Assembly: GCA_016712285.1 (NCBI GenBank) | Contig: JADJRK010000001.1 | Coordinates: forward strand, 930,001 to 994,000 | Direction: 5' to 3' | Length of the DNA: 64,000 nt | Source: Planctomycetota bacterium | Lineage (GTDB): Bacteria; Planctomycetota; UBA8742; UBA2392 | Shown here: positions 17,520-25,669 of the stretch, piece after piece | How positions within the stretch are numbered: the stretch's first letter is position 1 | Layout of the letters: every line of letters begins with the position of its first letter | Translations under genes and position numbers: made by a program | The notes under the pieces: model-generated | What the model saw: the letters and a program-made list of their open reading frames with translations, nothing else | Databases searched by the model: none | What the model was told of the DNA's origin: nothing

Positions 17520-17941
17520 GCCCGATGACGCAAGAGAACGACAAGCCCAAAATTATCATCGACTCGGACTGGAAAAAGGAAGCCGAGCTCGAGAAAGAAA
17601 AGCTGGCGGAAAAGTCTGCGCCCAAGCCGGCACATGGCGCGCAACCAGACGGGCATGAAGACCTGCCGCCCCCGGAGTTTCTGCAGCACTGCGCGTCTTT
17701 GGCCACGCACGCAATGATTTTGCTGGGCGCGGTGCCGAACCCGATGACCGGCAAGCAGGAGTTCGACCCGCTGTACGCGCGCCACCTGATCGACACGATT
17801 GTCATGCTGCGCGAAAAGACCAAAGGGAACCTGACGGCCCACGAGTCCGAGACGCTCGAGCACCTGATTGGTGAGTTGAAGCTGGCATGGCTCAGCGTGA
17901 CGGGCCAGGCCGGAGCGCCGCCGCAAGGAAAACCGGCGTGA
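17516..17941 (+). CDS. DUF1844 family protein
   Basis: 141 aa if started at the GTG at 17516, which overlaps the previous stop (GTGA); an ATG at 17525 is an equally good alternative. The N-terminal 50 residues are charged and disordered-looking. Residues 55-125 form the DUF1844 helical domain (LLGAVPNPMTGKQEF, LIDTIVMLREKTKGNL). The function is unknown. The family is found in Planctomycetota, Acidobacteriota and Myxococcota-like genomes. The stop overlaps the ATG of the next lipoprotein gene. Confidence 0.8.
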   Translation: MSPMTQENDKPKIIIDSDWKKEAELEKEKLAEKSAPKPAHGAQPDGHEDLPPPEFLQHCASLATHAMILLGAVPNPMTGKQEFDPLYARHLIDTIVMLREKTKGNLTAHESETLEHLIGELKLAWLSVTGQAGAPPQGKPA

Positions 17942-19524
17942 TGCGTCGCGCCTGTCTGCTGCTGCCAGTCCTGCTAGCGTGTTGCGGCGGAGGATCCCCG
18001 GAAAACAACGCCACGCAAGGGCCTGCACCTGCGCGCGCCAGCCCGCTCGCCCGCTTTGACGCGGGCACACTTGCGGACGGCTTTGAAGCCCCGGACCTTG
18101 CCAACTACTGGGCGCACTCCGAGAAGCGAAACGGGAACACATACCCCGTCAGCGCCAAAGTCACTGATCCCAACGTGATTGTCGCCAAGGTGGACGCTGC
18201 CAATGCCTGGCACATCGCCGAGGGTGGAAAGTGGGCCGCCCGCGCAAGTGTCTCCGTCCTCAGCACACTGGACGCCTACAGCCGCAAGTTCTGGAACACC
18301 GAGCAGAAAATGAGCAGTGCCGCCCTGATCCTGTTCGCCGACAAGGGCGCGCGCTGGCAGGAGTTGTTGCAGCTGTGCCGTGACCTTGTCGACGCGCAGA
18401 TTCGCAACCTCTGGCTGGTCACGCTGGACGGCCGTGACGGCGCACACCGCCTGCTGCCGCTGTGCATTGACACCGCGCAGCTGTTCAACCGTGAGTACGA
18501 GATTGACCCAGAGACAGCACAGGCGACCTTGCGGCTGTTCTGGGCCGATGTCGTGCAGCGTCCGCCGGCCCGGCGAATCACTTTGCGCGCCATGGACAAC
18601 AAGCGCAGCTCAACCGCAGAACCGTCAGACGACTGGGCGGAAAGGCTGCTGCAGCCGTTTGCGGGCCACGGCCACGAGTACCGTCGCGTGCAGCTGGAGC
18701 TTCGCAGGGCGGAGTCGATTTCGGGCCTGGCCGTCGTATTGAACGCGCTGGCGCCCCTCGGACTGGCCGAGATTGAGCCCTACTGGCCGGCGCTGATTGA
18801 ACAGGCGCAGACCGAGTTGCCGCGCGAGACCCGCGTGCTGGCTGATTTTCCCGATAGCCTTAAGGTCGCACAGGGTCTGAACCTGCCGGCGTTGTCAGAA
18901 TTCTGGCGCGCCTCCGCCGCGGACACCGGTCTGCCGGCGGCCACAAGCCTGGACTCGGAACACAATCTTCAACTACGCCTTGATGCCGAAGGCACATGGC
19001 ATGTTCACGAACCCGATGGTTGGCGGGCAGTCAAGCAGCTGTCCGAAGTGATCGACACTCTGCGGCGAAGCGCCGGCGAGCCTGCCTTGCAGGTTGTGCT
19101 GGCAGCCGACCGCCGGGCCGCCTGGATTCACATTGAACTCTTGCAGGAAGCGATGGTGGCCACGGGCCTGCGCGCGCTGCAGTTCGTGACGCAGGACGCG
19201 CTGGGCCCGCGCCTGCGCTTGCTCGAGGTTGTGATCGCCGAAGATGCAGTGCCCGAAGGAACCAACGCAGCGACAGTCGTGGTCACCCGCAAGGGGCCGC
19301 CTGCCGACGGTGACTACACAATCACGCTTACACTTGACGGGGCTGAACGCGAGGCCACCGGCATGTCGTACCCTTCGCGGCTTGTGCGACTGAGTTCGTT
19401 GCGCGACAGAAACCCCGACCTGTTGAAAGTGAAGATGCCCGGCGATGAGCCCGTAGAAACGTTGTTCACAATCTTGAACTCTCTGTCGCTGCTCGGCATG
19501 CCGGAGATTCGGGTTGGGCGATAG
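17941..19524 (+). CDS. Lipoprotein with four ExbD/TolR-like periplasmic repeats
   Basis: 527 aa. A signal peptide ends in lipobox LLAC (Cys14). The rest reads as four tandem units that resemble the periplasmic domain of ExbD/TolR. They are about 79-163 (ALILFADKGARWQELLQLCR), 210-280 (GLAVVLNALAPLGLAEIE), 341-418 (VVLAADRRAAWIHIELLQEA) and 443-526 (ETLFTILNSLSLLGMPEIRV). Each ends with the ExbD-like pattern of a helix followed by a G-h-x-x-h strand. Unlike ExbD there is no transmembrane helix with a proton-carrying Asp. The repeat assignment is my reading of the pattern and is not proven. Possible roles are envelope scaffold or energy-transduction accessory. Confidence 0.55.
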   Translation: MRRACLLLPVLLACCGGGSPENNATQGPAPARASPLARFDAGTLADGFEAPDLANYWAHSEKRNGNTYPVSAKVTDPNVIVAKVDAANAWHIAEGGKWAARASVSVLSTLDAYSRKFWNTEQKMSSAALILFADKGARWQELLQLCRDLVDAQIRNLWLVTLDGRDGAHRLLPLCIDTAQLFNREYEIDPETAQATLRLFWADVVQRPPARRITLRAMDNKRSSTAEPSDDWAERLLQPFAGHGHEYRRVQLELRRAESISGLAVVLNALAPLGLAEIEPYWPALIEQAQTELPRETRVLADFPDSLKVAQGLNLPALSEFWRASAADTGLPAATSLDSEHNLQLRLDAEGTWHVHEPDGWRAVKQLSEVIDTLRRSAGEPALQVVLAADRRAAWIHIELLQEAMVATGLRALQFVTQDALGPRLRLLEVVIAEDAVPEGTNAATVVVTRKGPPADGDYTITLTLDGAEREATGMSYPSRLVRLSSLRDRNPDLLKVKMPGDEPVETLFTILNSLSLLGMPEIRVGR

Positions 19525-19614
19525 CCCGGTCGCTTTCCCGAACCCGACTTCCCAGCAGTTTTGGCCTTTCCGCTGTGCGCTTTTTGCCTAGATTGCCTGT
19601 CCCGGAGGTTCACC

Positions 19615-20460
19615 GTGAAGATCGCTTTCCATGGACAGCGCGGCTCATACGCCGAAGCCGCAGCGGCGTGGATGTACGCCAACGAAGACATCGCGACCGT
19701 GCCGTGCCCGAGCACGCAGGCGGTAGTGGATGCGGTACTCGATGGCTCGTGCCAGTACGGCGTAATCCGCGTCGAGAGCAGCGACTGGGGCGCAAACTAT
19801 GAAGTCATGAACCTGCTGCGCGCCACACGCGTCTACTATGTGCGCGACATCCGGTTTCATGAGCGCTACAACCTCGCGGGCCAGCAGGGCACGCACCCCG
19901 AGAACATCAAGCGCATCTATGCCCACCCGGCCATCCTGTACCTGACCAGCAACTACATGAGCCGGCTTGCAAGCGTCGAGATCTCGGCCCGTTACGACAG
20001 CGCCGAATACCTGGCCGACCTGTTGCGCCGAGGCGACAAGCACGAGGGCACCGTGTGCGGTGACTTCGCCGCCGGCATATTCGGGTTGCGGGTCTTGCAG
20101 CCGGGAATCGAGAACAGCACCGAAAGCATGACGCGCTTCATTTCACTCAGCGCGCAGAAAGAGTCACCACCGCCCGAAGTTGCCGACGTTTCCACGGCGA
20201 TGCTCTTTGAGCTCAAGCACCGCCCGGGCGCGTTGATGGAGGCGCTGGCTGCGTTCAAGGACCAGCAGATCAACATCACGTCGGTCGTCGCACGGCCGAC
20301 GCGGGCCAGCAAGTGGGACTATGCCACGTACGTGGAAGTGGCCGGTCGCTACGACGATGAACGGTTGCGAGTCGCGCTGGCTGACCTGCGCGAACACACG
20401 ACCTATCTGCAGTTGCTAGGCAGCTTCAACAGCATCGAGCCCAGAGTGCCCGGAAGTTGA
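19615..20460 (+). CDS. pheA: Prephenate dehydratase with ACT domain
   Basis: 281 aa from the GTG at 19615, with GGAGG 6 nt upstream. It converts prephenate (or arogenate) to phenylpyruvate (or phenylalanine). The catalytic TRF motif is present (SMTRFISL), and a C-terminal regulatory ACT domain occupies about residues 195-275 (LKHRPGALMEALAAF). The first substrate motif is atypical: ESSDWGANYE where ENSxxGxV is usual. It sits 10 bp before an aspartate-type aminotransferase gene, so the two steps to phenylalanine are probably made from one transcript. Confidence 0.85.
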   Translation: MKIAFHGQRGSYAEAAAAWMYANEDIATVPCPSTQAVVDAVLDGSCQYGVIRVESSDWGANYEVMNLLRATRVYYVRDIRFHERYNLAGQQGTHPENIKRIYAHPAILYLTSNYMSRLASVEISARYDSAEYLADLLRRGDKHEGTVCGDFAAGIFGLRVLQPGIENSTESMTRFISLSAQKESPPPEVADVSTAMLFELKHRPGALMEALAAFKDQQINITSVVARPTRASKWDYATYVEVAGRYDDERLRVALADLREHTTYLQLLGSFNSIEPRVPGS

Positions 20461-20470
20461 GACCGAGACC

Positions 20471-21673
20471 ATGAGCCAGATTCGCCTTGCCGCCCGCATG
20501 GGCCGCATTCAACCGTCAGTGACACTTGCCCTGACCGCACGCGCCAAGGCCCTTGCCGCGCAGGGGCACGACGTGATCGCGCTTACCGCCGGCGAGCCCG
20601 ACTTTGATACGCCGCTGAACATTCGTGAGTCAGCCGCGGCCCGCCTGCTGAAAGGCGGCAGCGTCGGGCGCTACACCCCAGCCAGCGGGCTGCCCGAGCT
20701 GCGTAAGGCCGTCGCCGCGAAGTTCAAGCGTGACAATGGCCTGACCTATGCAGCCGAAGAAGTCATGGTTTCCTGCGGCGGCAAGCACTGCTGCTTCAAC
20801 CTGATCGCGGCCCTGATTGAGGATGGCGACGAGGTCATTATTCCGGCGCCGTATTGGGTCAGCTATCCCGAGATGGTTCGCTTCTTCGGCGGCAAGCCCG
20901 TGATTGTCGATACCTCCAGCACCGGTTTTGTGCTGACCCCGGAGGCGCTGAAAGCCGCCATCACACCTCGCACGCGGCTGCTGATCGTGAACAGCCCCGG
21001 CAACCCGACCGGCGCGGTCTGGAGCACTGACGCACAACGCAAGTTGGCAAGCGTGTTGCAGGGCACCGACATCTGCGTGCTCTCGGACGAGATCTATGAA
21101 AAACTTGTCTACGACGGCGAGCACGTCAGCTTTGCTGCGCTTTCCGATAACGCGTTTGCGCGCACTGTCACGATCAACGGTGTCGCCAAGGCCTACGCCA
21201 TGACCGGCTGGCGCATTGGCTACGCAGCCGGCGAAAAGCGCCTGATTGAGGCCATGGGTGCTCTGCAAAGCCACAGCACCAGCAACCCGACCACGATTGC
21301 GCAGTACGCCACGCTGGATGCCCTGGCCAAAGACCCCGACGAGTTGCAGGGCTGGCGCAAGCAGTATCGCGCCCGACGCGACGCGATTGTGGCGGGCTTG
21401 AATGCAACCGCAGGCGTGAAGTGCGCAACACCCGGCGGGGCGTTCTATGTGTTTCCGGATTTTCGGGCGTGGGTCGGCAAGCGCCATGGCGACTTCGTTC
21501 TGATAGATTGCACCGCCATCTGCGAGGCGCTGCTGACCAAGGCGCTTGTGGCTGGCGTACCTGGCGGCGAGTTTGGCGCGCCGGGCTTTGTGCGCTTCAG
21601 CTATGCGGCGTCGGATGAGCAGCTGGCAAACGCTGTGAAACGCATCCAGCAGTTCGCGACCGAGCTTGCTTAA
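20471..21673 (+). CDS. Class I aminotransferase (aspartate / possibly prephenate aminotransferase)
   Basis: 400 aa, fold type I PLP enzyme of the AAT I-beta type. The N-terminus IQPSVTLALTARAKAL and LTAGEPDFDTP, the NSPGNPTG loop, the PLP-binding SDEIYEKLVY and the lysine motif VAKAYAMTGWRIGY are present; the usual Ser before Lys is Ala. GGKHCCFN replaces the common GGKQALYN. I-beta enzymes of this kind often accept both oxaloacetate and prephenate. Its position right after pheA supports a role in the arogenate or phenylpyruvate route. Confidence 0.85.
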   Translation: MSQIRLAARMGRIQPSVTLALTARAKALAAQGHDVIALTAGEPDFDTPLNIRESAAARLLKGGSVGRYTPASGLPELRKAVAAKFKRDNGLTYAAEEVMVSCGGKHCCFNLIAALIEDGDEVIIPAPYWVSYPEMVRFFGGKPVIVDTSSTGFVLTPEALKAAITPRTRLLIVNSPGNPTGAVWSTDAQRKLASVLQGTDICVLSDEIYEKLVYDGEHVSFAALSDNAFARTVTINGVAKAYAMTGWRIGYAAGEKRLIEAMGALQSHSTSNPTTIAQYATLDALAKDPDELQGWRKQYRARRDAIVAGLNATAGVKCATPGGAFYVFPDFRAWVGKRHGDFVLIDCTAICEALLTKALVAGVPGGEFGAPGFVRFSYAASDEQLANAVKRIQQFATELA

Positions 21674-21768
21674 CAAATGTGGAAAGTAATTGGAAAGTGC
21701 GGGCAGCCTGCCGCCCGGCCAGCGCGGCGAGCTTTCGAGCATTGTGAAGGGAGTGTCAGGAAACTCCT

Positions 21769-21797
21769 TTGACTCTGTGAAGCGCAGGCGCTATTCG
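21769..21797 (+). promoter_or_regulatory. Possible sigma-70-type promoter for the 67-aa gene
   Basis: TTGACT (21769-21774), a 17-bp spacer and TATTCG (21792-21797) lie about 25 bp upstream of the ATG at 21823. The -35 is good and the -10 weak. Confidence 0.3.
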
Positions 21798-21822
21798 TTA
21801 ACCGTCTCGCCGGGAGAACGCC

Positions 21823-22026
21823 ATGAACGCCGCCACGCTTGCCACGTTCTGTGCAGTTCGCGAACTCACCTTCGTGGAAGCTGGAGTCGCCGACGGCAAC
21901 AAGGGCGGCTGGTTCCAGACGCGCAAGCGCCAGCGGCAGTTCTACACCGAGCAAGAGATCACTGACTTTACCAACCGCGTGAAGTCAGAGTCCGCACGCC
22001 ACAATGCGGTTACCTTCACGAGCTAG
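21823..22026 (+). CDS. Small basic hypothetical protein (67 aa)
   Basis: 67 aa starting at ATG 21823, with GGGAGA about 5 nt upstream. It is polar, with a basic patch GGWFQTRKRQRQFY followed by an acidic-amphipathic helix (TEQEITDFTNRVKSE). No Cys pairs, membrane segment or known family is seen. It stands between the aminotransferase gene (149 bp upstream) and the MFS gene (42 bp downstream). The clear ribosome-binding site and possible own promoter favour a real gene. Confidence 0.5.
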   Translation: MNAATLATFCAVRELTFVEAGVADGNKGGWFQTRKRQRQFYTEQEITDFTNRVKSESARHNAVTFTS

Positions 22027-22068
22027 AGCACTTTCCTTTTGCAGCCGCGCGGGGCATGCTCCCGCGCG

Positions 22069-23469
22069 ATGACCGACGTACCGCCCATCCCGCCGCCGCC
22101 GCTCGAAGCCGCAGACCACACGGCGCAGCACGAACAACCCGCAGAGCTTGCCCGCACGCTGCCTGTGCCCAGTGCCGCATGGGTGCTGTACGACACCGCC
22201 AACACCGTTTACGCGGCTGTCCTGACGTACCTGTTTGCACCGTACGTAGGCGACCTGTTCGGCGGCCGAAGTGTGTTGGGGATCGTCAACAGCCTCTCGA
22301 TGATTGCCGCGGGCATGTGTGTGCCGGTGTTCGCGTCGCTGGCGGACCACACCGGCCGCGCGCGGCTTTACCTGGTGATCTCGACGCTTGGCTGTATCGC
22401 AGGGCTGGCCTGCTTTGGCGTGAGCAGCAACGCTTTCTTCATCATGTCGGCGTTTTTCGTGGCCAACGTCGGCTACAACGCGGCGCTAGTGTTCTACAAC
22501 TCGCTGCTTGCCAGTGTGGCGACGGGCAAGCACCAAGGGCTCGTCTCGGGCATGGGCGTGGGGCTGGGCTACATCGGCACCATCCTGATTGTGGTGCTGC
22601 TGGGCCTGCCTGAGCAGATCGGCTACCGCGCAACGTTTCTGGTTTCGGCAGGGTTGTTTCTTGGGCTGGCGCTGCCGTGCTTTCTGTTGGTGAAAGAGCG
22701 CCGCGTCACGTCGCGCAAGCAGTTCAGCGGTGCCTTGGTGAAGCAGCAATTCCTAAGCGTACTGCGTACAGTCAAAGGATTGCCCAGGGACCGCGCGATC
22801 ATGTGGTTTCTGCTCGGGAACTTCTTCTGCGTCGACGTGCTGAACACAGCCATTCTCTACTTTGGCGACTTCACGCGCGGCACATTCTTCGTCAACAACG
22901 GCACCGCCGACGCCCCCGACTGGGTACCACGGGGCGACGAAGCGCCGAGCCTCTTTGGTATCGTCATTGAGACTCCGACCGCGCTGCTGACCTATGCCGG
23001 GCTGAGCCTGAACTTTCTGGCGCTGTTGTTCGGCGTCACGCTGGGCTTCATGACCGACAAGTTTGGCAGCTTGCGTGTGTTGCGCCTGTCGGCGGCGTTT
23101 CTGGCGCTGGGCCTGCTGGGTGCCGCGTTTGGTGGCGGCACGAACTTGCTGCTGTACATGGCGGGCATATGCGGTTTTGGCGCGCTTGGCCTTGCAGGCA
23201 TCTGGACAGCCGGACGCAAGCTGCTGATCGAGCTTAGCCCGCGCGAGAAGCTGGGCGAGTACTTCGGTCTCTACGGGATCACGGTCAAGCTGTCGGTGAT
23301 CGGAAGTGCTGTGTTCGGCATCATCTATGACCAGGCCACGCGAATCAGCGGGGATGACCTGATCGGCTGGAAGGCGGCCCTGATTTTCCAGGCGGTGCCG
23401 CTGGTGTTGGGCCTTGGCCTGTTGATGCTGGTCAAGCCGCGCAAACGGGAACCTGCCGCGAGTTATTGA
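22069..23469 (+). CDS. MFS transporter of the UMF1/Atg22-like family
   Basis: 466 aa with about 12 membrane spans. The N-terminal WVLYDTANTVYAAVLTYLF is the hallmark opening of the UMF1/vacuole-effluxer (Atg22) group of the major facilitator superfamily. SMIAAGMCVPVFASLADHTGR holds the loop 2-3 motif. A soluble insert of about 35 residues (around 285-320) precedes the seventh span. The substrate is unknown; Atg22 exports amino acids, but bacterial members are uncharacterised. The ATG at 22069 follows a Pro-rich cytosolic tail. Confidence 0.8.
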   Translation: MTDVPPIPPPPLEAADHTAQHEQPAELARTLPVPSAAWVLYDTANTVYAAVLTYLFAPYVGDLFGGRSVLGIVNSLSMIAAGMCVPVFASLADHTGRARLYLVISTLGCIAGLACFGVSSNAFFIMSAFFVANVGYNAALVFYNSLLASVATGKHQGLVSGMGVGLGYIGTILIVVLLGLPEQIGYRATFLVSAGLFLGLALPCFLLVKERRVTSRKQFSGALVKQQFLSVLRTVKGLPRDRAIMWFLLGNFFCVDVLNTAILYFGDFTRGTFFVNNGTADAPDWVPRGDEAPSLFGIVIETPTALLTYAGLSLNFLALLFGVTLGFMTDKFGSLRVLRLSAAFLALGLLGAAFGGGTNLLLYMAGICGFGALGLAGIWTAGRKLLIELSPREKLGEYFGLYGITVKLSVIGSAVFGIIYDQATRISGDDLIGWKAALIFQAVPLVLGLGLLMLVKPRKREPAASY

Positions 23470-23529
23470 CACGGGTTGCGCCGCCCGGCGCCAGCCCTAC
23501 ACTGCGCGCGACCTTTACAGGAAGCCCGT

Positions 23530-24456
23530 ATGCGAGCGACACGCGACGCCTTTGGCAAAGCACTTCTGGAACTGGGGAAGGAAAACCCCGACGTCGTGGC
23601 GCTGACCGCCGACCTTGGCTGCAGTGTCAAGACCGACGAGTTCGCCAAGGCCTATCCGCAGCGCTTTTTCCAAATGGGCGTCGCCGAGGCCAACATGGTG
23701 GACGTTGCCGCGGGCATGAGTACCGCGGGCAAGATTCCCTTCGCCACCACGTTTGCCATGTTCGGCACAGGCCGCGCCTGGGAAAGCGTGCGCAACACCA
23801 TCGGCTATTCCGGCTTGAACGTGAAGATCGCCTGCACCCACAGCGGCCTTGGGGTAGGGCCGGACGGGGCATCGCACCAGGCGCTGGAAGATATCGCGCT
23901 GATGCGCGTGATCCCCGGCATGACGGTAGTCGTGCCAGCCGACCATGCGGCGGCGTATGACCTGACAAAGAAAGTGGCTGCCCACAAAGGCCCGGTGTAT
24001 TTGCGGCTGGGGCGCCCCAAGGTGCGCGATGTCTATACGGACGGCGACAAGTTCGAGATCGGCAAGGCGCGTGTGCTGCGCGAGGGCACGGACATCGCGC
24101 TGATCGCGTGCGGGCCCCAGGTCGCGTTTGCACTGGAAGCCGCGGAAGTGCTGGCCAAAGAGGGCATCCAGGCTTCGGTGGCGGACTTTCACACGGTCAA
24201 GCCACTTGACGTGTCAACACTTCTGCCGCTCGCACGCTCCGCGCGCAAGGGCGTAGTCACCTGCGAAGAACACAACGTGATTGGCGGCCTCGGCGGCGCG
24301 GTAGCTGAGGCGCTGGCACGGCTGCAGCCCACAAAAATTGCGTTCGTGGGCACTCAGGACACGTTCGGCGAAAGTGGCGAGGCCGAGGACCTCTGGGCCA
24401 AATACGGCGTGGATACCCAAGGCATCCTCAAAGCCGCCCGTGGACTGGTGGGTTAG
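23530..24456 (+). CDS. Transketolase C-terminal subunit (split form)
   Basis: 308 aa. It contains the pyrimidine-binding and C-terminal domains of transketolase: MGVAEANMVDVAAGMSTAG, THSGLGVGPDGASHQALED and a C-terminal EEHNVIGGLGGAVAEAL. The thiamine-diphosphate-binding N-terminal half (GDG...N) is absent and no partner gene lies nearby. In two-gene transketolases the halves usually adjoin, so the partner must be elsewhere. It could alternatively act in a DXPS- or AHBA-like reaction. The ATG at 23530 has CAGGAAG about 7 nt upstream. Confidence 0.82.
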   Translation: MRATRDAFGKALLELGKENPDVVALTADLGCSVKTDEFAKAYPQRFFQMGVAEANMVDVAAGMSTAGKIPFATTFAMFGTGRAWESVRNTIGYSGLNVKIACTHSGLGVGPDGASHQALEDIALMRVIPGMTVVVPADHAAAYDLTKKVAAHKGPVYLRLGRPKVRDVYTDGDKFEIGKARVLREGTDIALIACGPQVAFALEAAEVLAKEGIQASVADFHTVKPLDVSTLLPLARSARKGVVTCEEHNVIGGLGGAVAEALARLQPTKIAFVGTQDTFGESGEAEDLWAKYGVDTQGILKAARGLVG

Positions 24457-24563
24457 TGGTTTGCCCGTCACGCGCATGAGTTCCGACGGCCTCCGGTTGT
24501 CGCGTGCGATGGCAAGGGCTGCACGTGCTCCGAATCGATCCTCGGCCGCGTGACGATGAAATG

Positions 24564-24569
24564 TACAAT
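24564..24569 (+). promoter_or_regulatory. Possible -10 element upstream of the secreted-protein gene
   Basis: TACAAT matches the -10 consensus in five of six positions, 38 bp before the ATG at 24608. No convincing -35 is seen at the right distance, so this is tentative. Confidence 0.25.
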
Positions 24570-24607
24570 TGCGGAATCTCCAGCATCGTGTTTGCAAGGA
24601 GTTCGCA

Positions 24608-25648
24608 ATGCGTCGCACTCTCTTAACGATCAGCTTGGCTGCCATAGCGCTGACCTGCTTGGGCGGCCTCAGACCTTCACTTGGCGAAACTTCGAAGTCG
24701 CCACTCGTCGCGCCGGTCGACAATTGGGGCGGGTGGTGGCCGGAAACACAGTTCAAAGAAGGCGACCAAGTTAACGCGGACATGCTGGCCAACTTGCCTC
24801 GGGCTTTCTTGCACGTCCGCTACGGCACTATTTCAACCGAATGTGGCGACGCGTCCGTCGCCTTCGAGCACTCAAGCAAAGGCGACGGCTTAATTATGCA
24901 ATTGGGTTGGGCTGGGCCAGGTACAAGTGCCTCCAAGGAAGAATGGAGAGACCGCCCGCAGCCGCGTGCAGGTGACGTCAAGGCCGTTATAGTTCACGAG
25001 GGGGAGGTTGTGAGGGAGCCGACCAATGGTGAGCCCGCTGTGTTGGGGTGGTTCGGCGGTTCCTTGAGCACCACAGGCGGCATGACGATCGAGTTTCAGT
25101 GGCTCCCTGCCGACTATGAAGACTACTGGTGTCGAGTTGATGTGAAAGCCCAGCGATTCTGGTTCCTGATCCCTTACGGGCTTGGTTCAAGCACCAAGAT
25201 GCCTTTGAACACAACGCAGGTCGAGCGCGGGCCACCAAAGCCTCCCGCTGGCGCACACGATACCGACACGGTCAAATCATGGGCGTCAGTCAAGTATCAC
25301 CTCTTTCGCGAGAAGGAGAACGAGAATCTCCACGCGAGCCTCACCATTTCGAATCGCGAATACCCTCAACTTGTGCTGGAACTGTACCGCGAAAAGACGC
25401 GTTGGACACTAGATGCGCCACGCACCAGCGCAGCGTACCTGTGGCCGAAGGGATACACCCGCTTTGCCTTGCTTTTTAAACTCGAGCGGGACTTCTCGAT
25501 GCGCCGCACCGATTACTTGCAGTTCTTTCACCACGGACACGACGTGGCATGCTGGGGAGTGCTGCGTGTGACGGTTGAGGACAAAGCGACGGACCTTTGC
25601 ATACCATCAAGTCTGCTTCATGCGAGGCATGGATCAGTTTGGCCTTAG
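24608..25648 (+). CDS. Secreted protein of unknown function
   Basis: 346 aa. A signal peptide (MRRTLLTISLAAIALTCLGG) is followed by a beta-rich mature region with many Trp residues and two short Pro-rich stretches. Segments such as NWGGWWPETQFKEGDQV and GGMTIEFQWLPADYEDYW are distinctive, but no family is recognised. AAGGAG lies 6 nt before the chosen ATG. Its codon usage and composition look less GC-rich than the flanking genes, which would fit more recent acquisition. It is convergent with gpsA, 21 bp away. Confidence 0.6.
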   Translation: MRRTLLTISLAAIALTCLGGLRPSLGETSKSPLVAPVDNWGGWWPETQFKEGDQVNADMLANLPRAFLHVRYGTISTECGDASVAFEHSSKGDGLIMQLGWAGPGTSASKEEWRDRPQPRAGDVKAVIVHEGEVVREPTNGEPAVLGWFGGSLSTTGGMTIEFQWLPADYEDYWCRVDVKAQRFWFLIPYGLGSSTKMPLNTTQVERGPPKPPAGAHDTDTVKSWASVKYHLFREKENENLHASLTISNREYPQLVLELYREKTRWTLDAPRTSAAYLWPKGYTRFALLFKLERDFSMRRTDYLQFFHHGHDVACWGVLRVTVEDKATDLCIPSSLLHARHGSVWP

Positions 25649-25669
25649 CTTGGGCGCTGGATCTGCGAG

